The notes beneath the pieces are model-generated. The model was not told the origin of the DNA, ran no database searches, and worked only from the letters and a program-made list of their open reading frames with translations. Of a stretch of DNA of 64,000 bases, positions 43,568 through 54,024 are shown one piece after another; the stretch's first letter is position 1, and every line of letters begins with the position of its first letter. The stretch covers positions 3,702,001 through 3,766,000 of the forward strand of contig NC_017956.1 in NCBI RefSeq assembly GCF_000264455.2. Reading direction: 5' to 3'. The DNA is from Tistrella mobilis KA081020-065. Lineage in GTDB: Bacteria > Pseudomonadota > Alphaproteobacteria > Tistrellales > Tistrellaceae. The translations under genes were made by a program, and so were the position numbers.

Positions 43568-44254
43568 TCAGGCGATCGTGCTCTTCAGGAAGGTGAGGGT
43601 GCGGTCATCGGCCTTCAGCGCCGCGTCCTGCACGAAATTGGCACCGCCCGGGCGGGCGAAGGCGTGGTTGCAGCCCTCATAGACATGCAGCTCCACCTTC
43701 GGGTTGTCGGCCAGCGCCGACTTGATCTTCTCCTGCGACTCCGGCGGCACGAAATCGTCCTTGGCGGCCACATGCATCAGCAGCTTGCCGCCGATCGACG
43801 TCGCCTCGCCCAGATTGTCGTCCAGCGCTACGCCGTAATAGCTGACCGCCGCATCGATATTGGTGCGGGCCGCGGTCAGGAAGGCCAGGCGGCCGCCCAG
43901 GCACCAGCCGATGGCGCCCACCTTGCCGGTGCTGCTCTGGCCGCGGATATAGTCCACCGTCGCGGCGATGTCGTCGACGCCCTTGTCCGCGTCAAAGCCC
44001 TGGAACAGCTGGAAGGCCTTCTGCCAGTCGGCCTCGCTCTGATCGGTGATCATCACGCCCGGCTCCTGCCGCCAGAACAGGTCGGGGACGATGACGGTGA
44101 AGCCCTTGGCGGCGAAGCAGTCCGCCTGATAGCGCATCAGGTGATTGACGCCGAAAATCTCCTGAATCAGAACCAGCGCCGGGCCGCTGCCGCCCTGCGC
44201 CGTCGCCAGATATGCGTCAAACGTACCGCCGTCCCTGGCGGTGATCTGCACCAT
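43568..44254 (-). CDS. Dienelactone hydrolase family protein
   Basis: 228 residues from the ATG at 44254. LVLIQEIFGVNHLMRYQADC and GAIGWCLGGRLAFLTAAR (Cys nucleophile in GxCxGG) are the family signatures; the catalytic Asp lies in KDDFVPPE and His in GCNHAFARP. A cytoplasmic alpha/beta hydrolase. True dienelactone substrates are not implied, since no chlorocatechol genes adjoin it. Confidence 0.88.
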   Translation of the reverse strand: MVQITARDGGTFDAYLATAQGGSGPALVLIQEIFGVNHLMRYQADCFAAKGFTVIVPDLFWRQEPGVMITDQSEADWQKAFQLFQGFDADKGVDDIAATVDYIRGQSSTGKVGAIGWCLGGRLAFLTAARTNIDAAVSYYGVALDDNLGEATSIGGKLLMHVAAKDDFVPPESQEKIKSALADNPKVELHVYEGCNHAFARPGGANFVQDAALKADDRTLTFLKSTIA

Positions 44255-44365
44255 GCTGCCCACTGTTCGGCCCCTTTGCTTGTCTGGTCGGGATGCGGAA
44301 TGAACGGCCCGGCGCCAGGTTTCCGTGGGGCGCAGCCCGCTTTCCGGTGTGCGGAACACGAGGCG

Positions 44366-44941
44366 TCACAGAAGCCGCGGCTGCCGTTCCGGCGTCCGGG
44401 CCCGCTCAAGGTGAAGCAGAAACCGTTTGGTGTCAACGCCACCCCGCGCAGAGAAACCTCCGATTGAATGTCCACCCCCCACCACCCGGTGGCAGGGGAT
44501 GACGATCGGGATCGGATTGGCGCCACAGGCCCCGCCCACGGCGCGGGCCACCGACCCCACCCGGCGGGCCATGTCGCCATAGGTTTCCGTCTCACCATAT
44601 GGAATCTCCAGCATCGCGGTCCAGACCGCGCGCCTGAATTCCGTGCCGGCGGGGGCGAGCGGCAGATCGAATCGGTCCAGTTCACCCGCGAAATACCGCC
44701 GGAGCTGGGCCTCGGTCTCGTCCAGAATCCGGGCCGTCTGCGAGCCGGCCTCGGCGGCCAGCATGGCCTCTGCAACATCGGCCGGGTCGATCCAGTCCAG
44801 CGCCAGCAGCGCCTCGCCGTCGGCGGCCAGGCGGATCGGCCCCAGCGGGGTGTCGGCCATCAGCCGCGTTGCGGCGGCGCGGGGGCCGGTCGTGCGCAGG
44901 ATGGCGTCGCGGATGCGGGCACCCGGCTGCGTGGATGTCAT
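44366..44941 (-). CDS. ogt: Methylated-DNA-protein cysteine methyltransferase
   Basis: 191 residues from the ATG at 44941. [10 protein letters not shown] holds the methyl-accepting Cys, and [17 protein letters not shown] the DNA-binding helix. It removes methyl groups from O6-methylguanine in a suicide reaction. It overlaps the DUF255 gene by 4 bp, so it is co-translated with it. Ada is excluded because there is no N-terminal activator domain. Confidence 0.9.
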   Translation of the reverse strand: MTSTQPGARIRDAILRTTGPRAAATRLMADTPLGPIRLAADGEALLALDWIDPADVAEAMLAAEAGSQTARILDETEAQLRRYFAGELDRFDLPLAPAGTEFRRAVWTAMLEIPYGETETYGDMARRVGSVARAVGGACGANPIPIVIPCHRVVGGGHSIGGFSARGGVDTKRFLLHLERARTPERQPRLL

Positions 44942-47004
44942 GATCGGACAGGCTCCGGAGCAAGGGCGGCGGCCAGTGCCGCGGGGTCGTGCAGCGGCAG
45001 CCCGCAGCGCGGGCCCCGGCAATGATAGGCCGTGGGCCGCCCGTCTGCCATGCCCTTGCCATGGGAGGGATGGCCGGCGGGCAGGGGGGTACCGGGCTCG
45101 ATCCGGCGCAGATCGAGCAGGGGCCTGCCGCTGGCCGCAGCCGCCCTGAGCAGCGCGCGGGTCGCCTCGTCGCCGGCGGGGCCCACCACCACCACCTGGT
45201 CCGCGGTCTCGAGCAGCAGGGCCGCGACCATCAACGATGCCACCCCGAAGGGGTTGCCGTCGACCTCGGCGCCGAAGGCCGCGATGGTCGCGCGGGCCGC
45301 CTCGGCATAGGCGGGGTTGCCGGTGGCGAGCGCCAGCCGCGCCAGGGCCTGCGCCATCAGCCCGTTGCCCGAGGGCTGGGCGGCATCGGTGCCGGGGCGG
45401 CTGCGCACCGGCAGCACCTCGGCATCGTCTGCGGTCATGTGCCAGCCGCCGCCCTCGGCCATGTGATGCCGCATCACCACCTCCGCCCAGCCTTCCGCCC
45501 GGGCCAGGCGTGCCGTGCCGCCCTCTGCCTGGTCCAGCGCCAGTGCCGCCAGGATCATAGCGGCGTGATCGTCCAGCAGCCCCGGCCAGACCAGCCGGCC
45601 GTCCCGCGCCGCATGGCCCAGACGGCCGTTGCGGTCATGGCTCGCCAGCACAGCGTCGAAGGCGCGGGCGGCCCGGGCCACCTGGTCCGGCCGGTCGAAG
45701 ATCATACCGGCTTCGGCGAGGCCCGCGATCATCAGCCCGTTCCAGTCGGCCAGCACCTTGTCGTCGCGGCCCGGATGGCTGCGCGACCAGCGCCGGTCGT
45801 GCAGCCGTGCCGCCATCGCCTCAAGCCGCGCCTCGTCCTCTCCGCTCAGCGGGTCGGGATGGGCCAGCCGGTTGGGGATGGCGCGGCCCTCGAAATTGCC
45901 GCCCGGCCGGATGTCGTAGACCCGGCCGAAGAGGGCGGCATCGTCCGCGCCCAGAACCGCCGCGATCTCTTCGGCCGTCCAGAGGTAATAGAGGCCTTCT
46001 TCGCCCTCGCTGTCGGCATCCAGGCTGCTGGCGAAGGCGCCGTCACCTGTCTCCATCTCGCGCGCCAGCCAGGCCATGATCCCCTGGGCGGCCTGCGCGA
46101 AGACCGCGGCATGGGGTGCGCTGCCGGCCCGGGTCCAGGCGCGGGCGTAAAGCGGCAGCAGCTGGGCGTTGTCGATCAGCATCTTCTCGAAATGGGGGAC
46201 CAGCCAGTCGGCATCGACCGAATAGCGGGCGAAGCCGCCGCCCAGATGGTCATGAATGCCGCCCGCAGCCATGCGGCGCAGCGTCCGGTCCAGGGCCGCA
46301 CGGGCGGCGTCCGTCCCAGTCTCTCGCCCGATAGCCGGGCCGCCCGGGCTCGCCAGGGCGTCGAACAGGGCCAGCAGCGGCGGGTTCGGGAATTTGGGCG
46401 CGCCGCGCACGCCGCCGCGCTCCATGTCGAACACCCCGGCGATCCGGGCGGCCGCGCCGGCCACGGTATCGGCCGATGGCACGGGCCCCGGACGGCGGGC
46501 CGCGAGCCGGCCCACACGGGCACCGATCGCCGACGCGTTGTGGCGGACGTCTTCCGCCTGATCGTGATATATTGTCGCGATCTGCTCGAGCATGTCGCGG
46601 AAGGCGGGAAGACCGTGGCGAGGTTCGGGCGGGAAATAGGTGCCGCCCCAGAAGGGCGCACCATCGGGCGTGAGGAACATGGTGAGTGGCCAGCCCCCCG
46701 GCTGGCCGAGAGCCTGAAGAGCGGCCATGTATACGTCGTCGACATCGGGTCGTTCTTCGCGATCGACCTTCACGTTGACGAACAGCCGGTTCATAACGGC
46801 GGCGGTCTCGGGGTTCTCGAAGCTCTCATGGGCCATCACATGGCACCAATGGCAGGCGGCGTAGCCGATCGACAGCAGGATCGGCCGGTTCTCCGCCCTG
46901 GCGCGCGCGAAGGCCTCCGGGCCCCAGGGCAGCCAGTCTACCGGATTGTCCTTATGCTGAAGGAGGTACGGGCTGACTTCCCTGTGGAGTGAGTTTCCGG
47001 ACAT
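44938..47004 (-). CDS. Thioredoxin-domain protein of the DUF255/YyaL family
   Basis: 688 residues. The N-terminus ([20 protein letters not shown] then [19 protein letters not shown]) is the DUF255 thioredoxin-like domain with a CHWCH motif. The C-terminal two thirds form an alpha/alpha-barrel like N-acylglucosamine epimerases or glycosidases ([13 protein letters not shown]-type repeats). Widespread and conserved (spermatogenesis-associated protein 20 in animals), function unknown. Divergent from a small conserved gene and overlapped by ogt downstream. Confidence 0.88.
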   Translation of the reverse strand: MSGNSLHREVSPYLLQHKDNPVDWLPWGPEAFARARAENRPILLSIGYAACHWCHVMAHESFENPETAAVMNRLFVNVKVDREERPDVDDVYMAALQALGQPGGWPLTMFLTPDGAPFWGGTYFPPEPRHGLPAFRDMLEQIATIYHDQAEDVRHNASAIGARVGRLAARRPGPVPSADTVAGAAARIAGVFDMERGGVRGAPKFPNPPLLALFDALASPGGPAIGRETGTDAARAALDRTLRRMAAGGIHDHLGGGFARYSVDADWLVPHFEKMLIDNAQLLPLYARAWTRAGSAPHAAVFAQAAQGIMAWLAREMETGDGAFASSLDADSEGEEGLYYLWTAEEIAAVLGADDAALFGRVYDIRPGGNFEGRAIPNRLAHPDPLSGEDEARLEAMAARLHDRRWSRSHPGRDDKVLADWNGLMIAGLAEAGMIFDRPDQVARAARAFDAVLASHDRNGRLGHAARDGRLVWPGLLDDHAAMILAALALDQAEGGTARLARAEGWAEVVMRHHMAEGGGWHMTADDAEVLPVRSRPGTDAAQPSGNGLMAQALARLALATGNPAYAEAARATIAAFGAEVDGNPFGVASLMVAALLLETADQVVVVGPAGDEATRALLRAAAASGRPLLDLRRIEPGTPLPAGHPSHGKGMADGRPTAYHCRGPRCGLPLHDPAALAAALAPEPVRS

Positions 47005-47134
47005 CTTTTAAACCCGAGAGTGTGTTGGCGCTTGCAATCGGTGCGGGGATCGCGGACTGTCCAGGGTACGTGGCGTCAGTGGCGACCATCGGCAAGCGCA
47101 GACGAGCCAAAGCAAAGATCAGGGAATCTGCCCG

Positions 47135-47389
47135 ATGAAGATCTCCATCGACCTCGATTGCACCCCCGAAGAGGCCCGCCGCGCCGTTGGCCTCCCGGAT
47201 CTGACGCCGCTGCACAACATGTTCCTGACCGAGATGCAGAAGCAGATGGCTCAGGCCATGAAGACCATGGATGGCGACAACATCATCCGGAGCTGGATGC
47301 CGGGCGGGCAGGGTTGGGACCAGATGCAGAAATTCTGGTCGGGGCTCGCCACCGCCGGCACCACCGGGGGCGTGAAGAAGGACGGCTGA
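47135..47389 (+). CDS. Conserved small alphaproteobacterial protein (DUF6489-like)
   Basis: 84 residues: MKISIDLDCTPEEARRAVGL at the start, then an amphipathic helix and a Trp-containing tail (SWMPGGQGWDQMQKFW). It resembles the DUF6489 family, of unknown function and found in the same origin-proximal location in other alphaproteobacteria. It precedes the ferredoxin-like gene by one base, so the two are an operon. Confidence 0.72.
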   Translation: MKISIDLDCTPEEARRAVGLPDLTPLHNMFLTEMQKQMAQAMKTMDGDNIIRSWMPGGQGWDQMQKFWSGLATAGTTGGVKKDG

Positions 47390-47390
47390 G

Positions 47391-47807
47391 GTGAGTGTGG
47401 TCCGCAACGATCCGCCGCTCTATTACGAGCGGCACATCTTCGTGTGCACCAACGAGCGGCCCGAGGGCCATCCCCGCGGCTGCTGCGAGGCCGGCGGGGC
47501 AACGAAGCTGCGCAACTACATGAAGGCCCGCGCCAAGGAGATGGGGCTCAAGGGCGTGCGGGTGAACAATTCCGGCTGTCTGGACCGCTGCGAACTGGGC
47601 CCGACGCTGGTGATCTATCCCGAAGGCGTCTGGTACGGCTATCGCAGCACCGACGATATCGACGAGATCCTGACCACCCATGTCGCCGAAGGCGGCCGGG
47701 TCGATCGGCTGATGCTGAAGCCGGGCGATGACGAGATCGCCAAGGCCGACATCGCCGAGCGGCGCGCCGCCGAAAAGGCCGCCCGTGCGGCGGCGAGCGG
47801 CGGCTGA
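47391..47807 (+). CDS. Thioredoxin-like [2Fe-2S] ferredoxin
   Basis: 138 residues from GTG at 47391. Four Cys in the pattern HIFVCTNERP..GCCEAGG and NSGCLDRCELGP match the thioredoxin-like [2Fe-2S] ferredoxin fold (NuoE-like/Shethna-type). Likely a small cytoplasmic electron carrier; partner unknown. The C-terminal 30 residues are charged and helical. Immediately downstream of the DUF6489-like gene. Confidence 0.84.
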   Translation: MSVVRNDPPLYYERHIFVCTNERPEGHPRGCCEAGGATKLRNYMKARAKEMGLKGVRVNNSGCLDRCELGPTLVIYPEGVWYGYRSTDDIDEILTTHVAEGGRVDRLMLKPGDDEIAKADIAERRAAEKAARAAASGG

Positions 47808-47892
47808 CGGTCCCGGCCGTTCGGCCTGCTGACCATACGGCCCGCTCCGACTGTTCGGGCCGCTGTTCATGCAGGGCCATCGGGCTATGATG

Positions 47893-47929
47893 GGCCGGCA
47901 TCCCGAAGGACGGGATGCCGGCCTTTCTT
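47893..47929 (+). terminator. Rho-independent terminator
   Basis: Perfect 12-bp stem GGCCGGCATCCC / GGGATGCCGGCC with a short loop and trailing TTTCTT. It closes the ferredoxin transcript before mnmE. Confidence 0.88.
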
Positions 47930-47963
47930 GTCCTGCGCCTGCCTGATCGGACCCTGAATTCCC

Positions 47964-49349
47964 ATGACGACATCGGCGACCTCGCGCCCCCGGACCATCT
48001 TCGCCCGGGCGACCCCGCCCGGCCGTGGTGCCGTGGCGATCATCCGCCTGTCCGGCCCCGACACCGATGCTGCGCTGGTGGCACTGACGCCCGGGCGCGC
48101 GCTGCCCGAACCCCGCCTGGCCAGCCTCCGCCGGATCGCCGATCCGGTTTCGGGCCGGGTGATCGACGAGGCGCTGGTGCTGCGCTTCACCGCCCCCGCC
48201 AGCTATACCGGCGAGGACGCGGCCGAGCTGCAGCTGCATGGCGGCCCGGCGGTGGTGGCGGCGGTGATCGAGGTGCTGGGCCGGCTGCCGGGTCTGCGTC
48301 CGGCGGAGGCGGGGGAGTTCACCCGCCGGGCGGTGCTCTCCGGCCGGATGGATCTGACCGCGGCCGAAGCCGTCGCCGATCTGATCGCCGCCGATACCGC
48401 CGGCCAGGCGGCGCAGGCCCTGGCCCAGCTGGGCGGTCGGCTGGGGCGGCAGGTGGAGGAGTGGCGGGCGCGTCTGATCCGCGCCGCCGCCATGATCGAA
48501 GCCGAGATCGACTTCCCCGACGAAGAGGTGCCCGACGGCATCGCCCTGACGGTGGCACCCGAGCTTGAGGCGATCGCGACCGAGTTTCGTGCCTGTCTGG
48601 CCGATGGCCGATCGGGGGAGCGGCTGCGCGAAGGCGTGGTCGTGGCCGTGGTCGGTCGCCCCAATGCCGGCAAGTCGAGCCTGGTGAATGCGCTGGCCGG
48701 CCGCGAGATCGCGATCGTGACCGATCGCCCCGGCACCACCCGCGATGCGATCGAGGTGGCGCTCGACCTCGACGGGGTGGCGCTGACCCTGATCGATACC
48801 GCCGGACTGCGTGATACCGACGACCCGGTCGAGCAGGAGGGTGTGCGTCGCGCCCGGGCCCGGGCGGCCGAGGCGGATCTGCGCCTGGTGGTGATCGATC
48901 CCGAGACCACCGATCCGGCCGAAGCGATGGCCGAAGCAGGGGTGCTGCCGGGCGATCCGATCGTCTTCACCCGCCGGGACCGTCTGGCGGGCGATGCCGC
49001 CGACCGGCTTCGAGCAGAGATGGGCGGGGACCATCCGATGGTGCTGGTCTCCTGCGTCACCGGCGCCGGCATGGGCGATCTGGCCGCCGCTCTGGCCGGG
49101 CTTGCCGCCGGGCTCACCGGCGGCGGGGAAGGGGCGATGATCACCCGGGCCCGCCACCGGGCGGCGCTCGATCAGGCGGCGGTGGCGCTCGATGCCGCTG
49201 CGGCCGGGCTCACCCATCCGCTGCCGATGCTGGAGCTGGTGGCCGAAGACCTCCGCCGGGCCTGCGATGCGCTGGGCCGGATCACCGGCCGGATCGATGT
49301 CGAACACCTTCTGGATGCGATCTTCCGTGAGTTCTGCATCGGGAAATGA
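47964..49349 (+). CDS. mnmE: tRNA modification GTPase MnmE
   Basis: 461 residues: N-terminal folate-binding domain ([27 protein letters not shown]), a G domain with P-loop [22 protein letters not shown] switch, and the C-terminal FCIGK motif with the catalytic Cys. With MnmG it makes cmnm5U34 in tRNA wobble positions. Normal length. First of the mnmE-mnmG-rsmG-parA-parB series. Confidence 0.95.
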   Translation: MTTSATSRPRTIFARATPPGRGAVAIIRLSGPDTDAALVALTPGRALPEPRLASLRRIADPVSGRVIDEALVLRFTAPASYTGEDAAELQLHGGPAVVAAVIEVLGRLPGLRPAEAGEFTRRAVLSGRMDLTAAEAVADLIAADTAGQAAQALAQLGGRLGRQVEEWRARLIRAAAMIEAEIDFPDEEVPDGIALTVAPELEAIATEFRACLADGRSGERLREGVVVAVVGRPNAGKSSLVNALAGREIAIVTDRPGTTRDAIEVALDLDGVALTLIDTAGLRDTDDPVEQEGVRRARARAAEADLRLVVIDPETTDPAEAMAEAGVLPGDPIVFTRRDRLAGDAADRLRAEMGGDHPMVLVSCVTGAGMGDLAAALAGLAAGLTGGGEGAMITRARHRAALDQAAVALDAAAAGLTHPLPMLELVAEDLRRACDALGRITGRIDVEHLLDAIFREFCIGK

Positions 49350-49443
49350 TATCTGAAGGGCGAGCCCGCGCGGTATCCGCCCCTTCAGACCATGTCTGAA
49401 CTGCCCCGGCTTTTCGTGTGTGGCACAGGGGGTTGGCGGCGGA

Positions 49444-49459
49444 TGTTCCACGTGAAACG
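49444..49459. other. parS-like ParB-binding site 3
   Basis: TGTTCCACGTGAAACG, the closest match in the window to the canonical parS 16-mer (one difference at the last base). It lies in the mnmE-mnmG intergenic region, about 2.7 kb before parA. Confidence 0.85.
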
Positions 49460-49552
49460 CGCGGTACCGCCGGCGGGTCCCAGGCCCGCCCGCCATTACC
49501 AGCCCGCCCGCCATCATCCGACCACCTCACCCGACGACCAGACGAGACCACG

Positions 49553-51502
49553 ATGCCCAGCGATCTGCCCCGTTCCATCCCGGCCACGCCAGAGGCCGTC
49601 GTCGATCCGTCGGCGGTCGATGTCATCGTCATCGGCGGCGGCCATGCCGGTGTGGAGGCGGCTGCCGCCGCGGCGCGGGTGGGGGCGCGGACCGTCCTCG
49701 TCACCCATGCCTTTGCGACCATCGGCGCCATGTCGTGCAATCCGGCAATCGGTGGCATCGGCAAGGGTACGCTGGTGCGAGAGGTCGATGCCCTCGACGG
49801 GCTGATGGCCCGGGCGATCGATCGGTCGGGCATCCAGTTCCGGGTGCTGAATGCCAGCCGCGGCCCTGCGGTCCACGGGCCGCGCGCCCAGGCCGATCGT
49901 CGGCTCTATGCCGCGGCGATGCAGGACCTCGTCGCCGGCACCGCCGGGCTCCGCGTCGTCGAAGGCGCGGTCGATGATCTGATCGTGGCGGAGGAGGGTA
50001 CGGGCCCGCGGGTCGCCGGTGTGGTGCTGGCCGATGGCCGCCGGATCCGGGCGGCTGCAGTGGTGCTGACCACCGGCACCTTCCTGCGCGGCATGATCCA
50101 TATCGGCGATCAGCGCATCCCCGCCGGCCGGGTGGGGGAGGCGCCGGCCGCGGCGCTCGGGGCGCGTCTCGAAGCCCTGGGCCTGCCGATGGGTCGGCTG
50201 AAGACCGGTACGCCGCCCCGGCTCGACGGCCGGACCATCGATTGGGCTGCGCTGGCGGAGCAGCATGGCGACACGCCGCCCAAGCCGTTCTCGGTGCTGA
50301 CCGACCGGATCACCGTGCCGCAGATCGCCTGCCATATCACCGCAACCACGCCGGCGGCCCATCAGGTGATTCGCGATCATCTGCACGAGAGTGCTGTCTA
50401 TTCCGGCCGCATCGCCGGCCGCGGCCCCCGCTACTGCCCGTCGATCGAAGACAAGGTCGTGCGCTTCGCCGACCGCGACAGCCATCAGATTTTCCTTGAG
50501 CCCGAGGGGCTGGACGATCACACCGTCTATCCCAACGGCATCTCCACCAGCCTGTCGGCCGAGGCCCAGGCCCGGATGCTCCGCCATATCCCGGGGCTGG
50601 AGCGGGTGTCGATCATCCGCCCCGGCTATGCCATCGAATATGATTTCGTCGACCCGCGGTCGCTGCTGCCGACGCTGGAGAGTCGGGTGATGCCCGGGCT
50701 TTACATGGCCGGTCAGATCAACGGCACCACCGGCTATGAAGAGGCGGCGGCGCAGGGGGTGCTGGCCGGCGCCAATGCCGCGCTGGCGGCGGGTGAGGCG
50801 GGGGGCGATCGTCGCCAGGGGACCCGGCTGTTGCCCGATCGCGGCCGCTCGCTCACCGGTGTGATGATCGACGACCTCACCACCCGTGGCGCCGACGAGC
50901 CCTATCGCATGTTCACCTCGCGCGCCGAATACCGGCTGCTGCTCAGGGCAGACAATGCCGATCTGCGGCTGACCGCCGAGGCGATGGCCCTGGGCTTGGT
51001 GGGGGCCGAACGCCGTGTCGCCCACGAGGCCAAGCTGGCCGCCCTCGACGAGGCCCGCGGGCTGGCTCGCAGCCTGACCCTCACCCCCGAACAGGCCCGC
51101 AGTCACGGCATCCCCGCCAACCGCGACGGCCGGCCGCGCACGCTGCACCAGCTGCTGGTGCATGCCGAGGCGACCCGTCCCGTGATGACCGCGATCTGGC
51201 CCGAGCTGGCTCGGATCCGGGCCGATGTCTACGAGCAGATCGAGATCGAGGCCCGTTATGACGGCTATCTCGGCCGGCAGGAGGCGGATGTCTCGGCCTG
51301 GCGCCGGGAAGGCGGGCTCGCCATTCCCGATGGGTTCGATTATGGCCGGGTCGGCGGCCTGTCGGCCGAGATGCAGGAAAAGCTGAACCGCAGCCGCCCG
51401 GCGACCATCGCCGCCGCCCAGGCGATCCCCGGGGTCACCCCGGCGGCGCTCAGCCTGGTGATCGGCGCCATCCGGCGCGGCGCGGCACTGGCGGCGGAAT
51501 AG
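49553..51502 (+). CDS. mnmG: tRNA uridine modification enzyme MnmG (GidA)
   Basis: 649 residues from the ATG at 49553. [19 protein letters not shown] is the FAD-binding loop, [18 protein letters not shown] follows, and [21 protein letters not shown] is the second signature. The partner of MnmE in tRNA wobble uridine modification. Upstream in-frame codons were ignored because they run over the parS-like site and lack family similarity. Confidence 0.95.
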   Translation: MPSDLPRSIPATPEAVVDPSAVDVIVIGGGHAGVEAAAAAARVGARTVLVTHAFATIGAMSCNPAIGGIGKGTLVREVDALDGLMARAIDRSGIQFRVLNASRGPAVHGPRAQADRRLYAAAMQDLVAGTAGLRVVEGAVDDLIVAEEGTGPRVAGVVLADGRRIRAAAVVLTTGTFLRGMIHIGDQRIPAGRVGEAPAAALGARLEALGLPMGRLKTGTPPRLDGRTIDWAALAEQHGDTPPKPFSVLTDRITVPQIACHITATTPAAHQVIRDHLHESAVYSGRIAGRGPRYCPSIEDKVVRFADRDSHQIFLEPEGLDDHTVYPNGISTSLSAEAQARMLRHIPGLERVSIIRPGYAIEYDFVDPRSLLPTLESRVMPGLYMAGQINGTTGYEEAAAQGVLAGANAALAAGEAGGDRRQGTRLLPDRGRSLTGVMIDDLTTRGADEPYRMFTSRAEYRLLLRADNADLRLTAEAMALGLVGAERRVAHEAKLAALDEARGLARSLTLTPEQARSHGIPANRDGRPRTLHQLLVHAEATRPVMTAIWPELARIRADVYEQIEIEARYDGYLGRQEADVSAWRREGGLAIPDGFDYGRVGGLSAEMQEKLNRSRPATIAAAQAIPGVTPAALSLVIGAIRRGAALAAE

Positions 51503-51507
51503 GGCAG

Positions 51508-52236
51508 ATGGCACGCAAGCCCGATCCCCCCCGCTTCAGCCCCAGGCCGCCGGCTCAGCCGCGCCTGGCCGAGCCGGCCGGCCCCGCCGGCGCCGACCAC
51601 GACATCATCCGGCCGCGGATCGATGCGCTGCTCGCCGGGGTTCCACGTGAAACCCTCGACCGGCTGGAGATTTACGCCGAAAGGCTCATCCGCTGGCAAG
51701 GGGCGATCAATCTGGTGGGCCCCGCGACCCTGCCCGAACTGTGGCGGCGGCACATGCTCGATTCGGCCCAGCTTCTGCCGCTGATCGGCCCGGCAGCGGG
51801 TCGGCGTCTGGTCGATCTGGGCTCCGGCGCGGGCTTTCCCGGGCTGGTGTTGGCGGCGCTGACCGATCTCGACGTTCATCTGGTCGAAAGCGACACCCGC
51901 AAGGCGATCTTCCTGCGGGAGACCGCCCGGGCGATGGGCATCATCGTCACCGTCCATGCCGAACGGATCGAACGCCTGCAAGCCCTGGGCGCCGACCTGG
52001 TCTCCGCCCGCGCGCTCGCCCCATTGGACAAGCTTCTTGAGATGGCCATTCCGCTTGCCCGCCCGGATGCCGTATTCTGGTTCCTGAAAGGCGCCCAGGC
52101 CGAGGCCGAGATTGCAGCCGCCCGCACCCGCTGGACAATGCAGGTGGTATGCCATAGAAGTATGACCGACGAGGGTGGCGTCATCCTTGAAGCGAAGGGG
52201 CTGTCTCGTGTCCAAGACCGTGACCAATCCCGCTGA
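51508..52236 (+). CDS. rsmG: 16S rRNA m7G527 methyltransferase RsmG (GidB)
   Basis: 242 residues. LVDLGSGAGFPGLVLAAL is the SAM-binding motif I, and HLVESDTRKAIFLRETAR follows as in RsmG. It methylates G527 of 16S rRNA. The first about 35 residues are Pro-rich. A parS-like site is embedded in its coding sequence and read as VPRETL. Its 3' end overlaps the start of parA by 29 bp. Confidence 0.93.
   Translation: MARKPDPPRFSPRPPAQPRLAEPAGPAGADHDIIRPRIDALLAGVPRETLDRLEIYAERLIRWQGAINLVGPATLPELWRRHMLDSAQLLPLIGPAAGRRLVDLGSGAGFPGLVLAALTDLDVHLVESDTRKAIFLRETARAMGIIVTVHAERIERLQALGADLVSARALAPLDKLLEMAIPLARPDAVFWFLKGAQAEAEIAAARTRWTMQVVCHRSMTDEGGVILEAKGLSRVQDRDQSR
51639..51654. other. parS-like ParB-binding site 4, inside rsmG
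   Basis: GGTTCCACGTGAAACC, matching the central 14 bases of parS. It is inside the rsmG reading frame, a position shared by several bacterial parS sites, and lies about 550 bp before parA. Confidence 0.82.
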
Positions 52237-53032
52237 TGCGGCGCCTCAGGGCACCGGTCGCGTGCTGGCCATCGCAAACCAGAAGGGCGGCGTCGGTAAG
52301 ACCACGACCGCGATCAACCTGGCGACTGCGCTGGCTGCGGCGCGCAAGCGGGTTCTGGTGATCGATCTCGATCCGCAGGGCAATGCATCGACCGGGCTGG
52401 GCATCAATGCCGGCCAGCGGGATCCGTCGAGCTATGATGTGCTGATGGGCGAGGCGAGCCTTGCCGAGGCGATCGTCGAAACCGATGTGCCCGGGCTGGC
52501 GGTGGTGCCGGCGGTGGTCGATCTGACCGGCGCCGAAATCGAGCTGATCGAGCGCCCGGCCCGCGAGCGCCGGCTGCGCATGGCGCTGGGTGCCGAGGGA
52601 CTACCGCAGTACGACTACATCTTCATCGACTGCCCGCCCTCGCTCGGCATTCTGACCCTGAATTCCCTGGTCGCCGCCGATGCGGTGCTGGTGCCGCTGC
52701 AGTGTGAGTTCTTCGCCCTGGAAGGTGTCAGCCAGTTGGTGCGGACGGTCGACCGGGTGCGTCGCTCGCTCAACCCGCGGCTCGACATCCAGGGCGTGGT
52801 GCTGACCATGTTCGACAACCGCAACAACCTGTCCAACCAGGTCGCAGCGGATGTGCGCAACTTCTTCGGCGACAAGGTCTACAAGACCGTGATCCCGCGC
52901 AATGTCCGCGTGTCGGAAGCGCCCAGCCATGGCAAGCCGGTGCTGCTCTATGATCACCGCTGCGCCGGGGCGAAAGCCTATATCCATCTGGCAGGTGAAG
53001 TGCTGAAGCGCGAACGGGGGGTGGCCGCGTGA
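52208..53032 (+). CDS. parA: Chromosome partitioning ATPase ParA
   Basis: 274 residues from GTG at 52208, which has AAGGGG 7 bases upstream; an earlier GTG at 52175 lies deeper in rsmG and lacks a good ribosome site. NQKGGVGKTTTAINLA is the deviant Walker A motif, DLDPQGNAST the A' region and IFIDCPPSLG Walker B. It drives origin segregation with ParB. Its stop overlaps the parB start (GTGA). Confidence 0.95.
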   Translation: MSKTVTNPADAAPQGTGRVLAIANQKGGVGKTTTAINLATALAAARKRVLVIDLDPQGNASTGLGINAGQRDPSSYDVLMGEASLAEAIVETDVPGLAVVPAVVDLTGAEIELIERPARERRLRMALGAEGLPQYDYIFIDCPPSLGILTLNSLVAADAVLVPLQCEFFALEGVSQLVRTVDRVRRSLNPRLDIQGVVLTMFDNRNNLSNQVAADVRNFFGDKVYKTVIPRNVRVSEAPSHGKPVLLYDHRCAGAKAYIHLAGEVLKRERGVAA

Positions 53033-53961
53033 GTGCGGAAGAGACCGGCGGCCGCAAGCGCGGCCTGGCGCGTGGCCTGTCTGCGCTGCTCGGGGATACG
53101 GCGATCGAGGATGCGGCCCCTGCGGCCGCAACGGCCGACGTCCGGATGATGCCGGTCGAGCGACTGCGTCCCGGCCGCTATCAGCCCCGCCGGCATTTCG
53201 ACGAAGAGGCCCTGTCGCAGCTGGCCGCCAGCCTGCGCGAACGTGGCGTGGTCCAGCCGATCCTGGTCCGTCCGGTCGATGACGGCGGTTTCGAGATCGT
53301 CGCCGGCGAACGGCGCTGGCGGGCGGCGCAGCTTGCCCGGCTGCACGAGGTTCCGGTCATCGTCCGCCATATGGCGGATCATGATGCGCTGGAGATCGCC
53401 CTGGTCGAGAACATCCAGCGCCAGGATCTGACGCCGCTGGAAGAGGCCGACGGCTATCGCCGGCTGATGGGCGAGTTCTCCTATACCCAGGAAGAACTCG
53501 GCCGGGTGATCGGCAAGAGCCGCGCCCATGTCGCCAACATGCTCCGCCTGCTGAACCTGCCCGATGCGGTCAAGGAGATGCTCGACGACGGCCGGCTGTC
53601 CATGGGGCATGCCCGGGCGATCGCCACTGCCGACGACCCCTCGGCCCTGGCGAAGCGCATCGTCGATCGCGGGCTGACGGTGCGTGAGGCCGAGACCCTC
53701 GCCCGGGGCGAGGCCGAGAAGCGGGCTAATCGGGAGGGCGCACAGCGCAAGCCCGTGGGCGGCCGGCCGCGCCGTGCCGATGCCGCCGGCAGCTCGGCCA
53801 AGGACAGCGACACACTGCGCCTGGAAGAGGATCTGAGCGAGAGCCTGGGCCTGAAGGTCTCGATCAACCCCATCTCGCCGACGGCGGGATCGATGACCAT
53901 TGCCTATGGCTCGCTCGAAGATCTCGACGACCTGCTGGCCCGGTTGGGCGGGCGCGGCTGA
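53029..53961 (+). CDS. parB: Chromosome partitioning protein ParB
   Basis: 310 residues from GTG at 53029. N-terminal [11 protein letters not shown] is the ParA-interacting motif, [12 protein letters not shown] is the CTP-binding box, and [20 protein letters not shown] the helix-turn-helix that reads parS; the C-terminus is the dimerisation domain. It loads on the parS-like sites listed here. Coupled to parA by a 4-bp overlap. Confidence 0.95.
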   Translation: MSAEETGGRKRGLARGLSALLGDTAIEDAAPAAATADVRMMPVERLRPGRYQPRRHFDEEALSQLAASLRERGVVQPILVRPVDDGGFEIVAGERRWRAAQLARLHEVPVIVRHMADHDALEIALVENIQRQDLTPLEEADGYRRLMGEFSYTQEELGRVIGKSRAHVANMLRLLNLPDAVKEMLDDGRLSMGHARAIATADDPSALAKRIVDRGLTVREAETLARGEAEKRANREGAQRKPVGGRPRRADAAGSSAKDSDTLRLEEDLSESLGLKVSINPISPTAGSMTIAYGSLEDLDDLLARLGGRG

Positions 53962-54024
53962 CACCCCGATCGCGGACCGATTTCCGGTCAAAAATTATCG
54001 ATTGTGGAGGCGGGTTTTCAGGCC

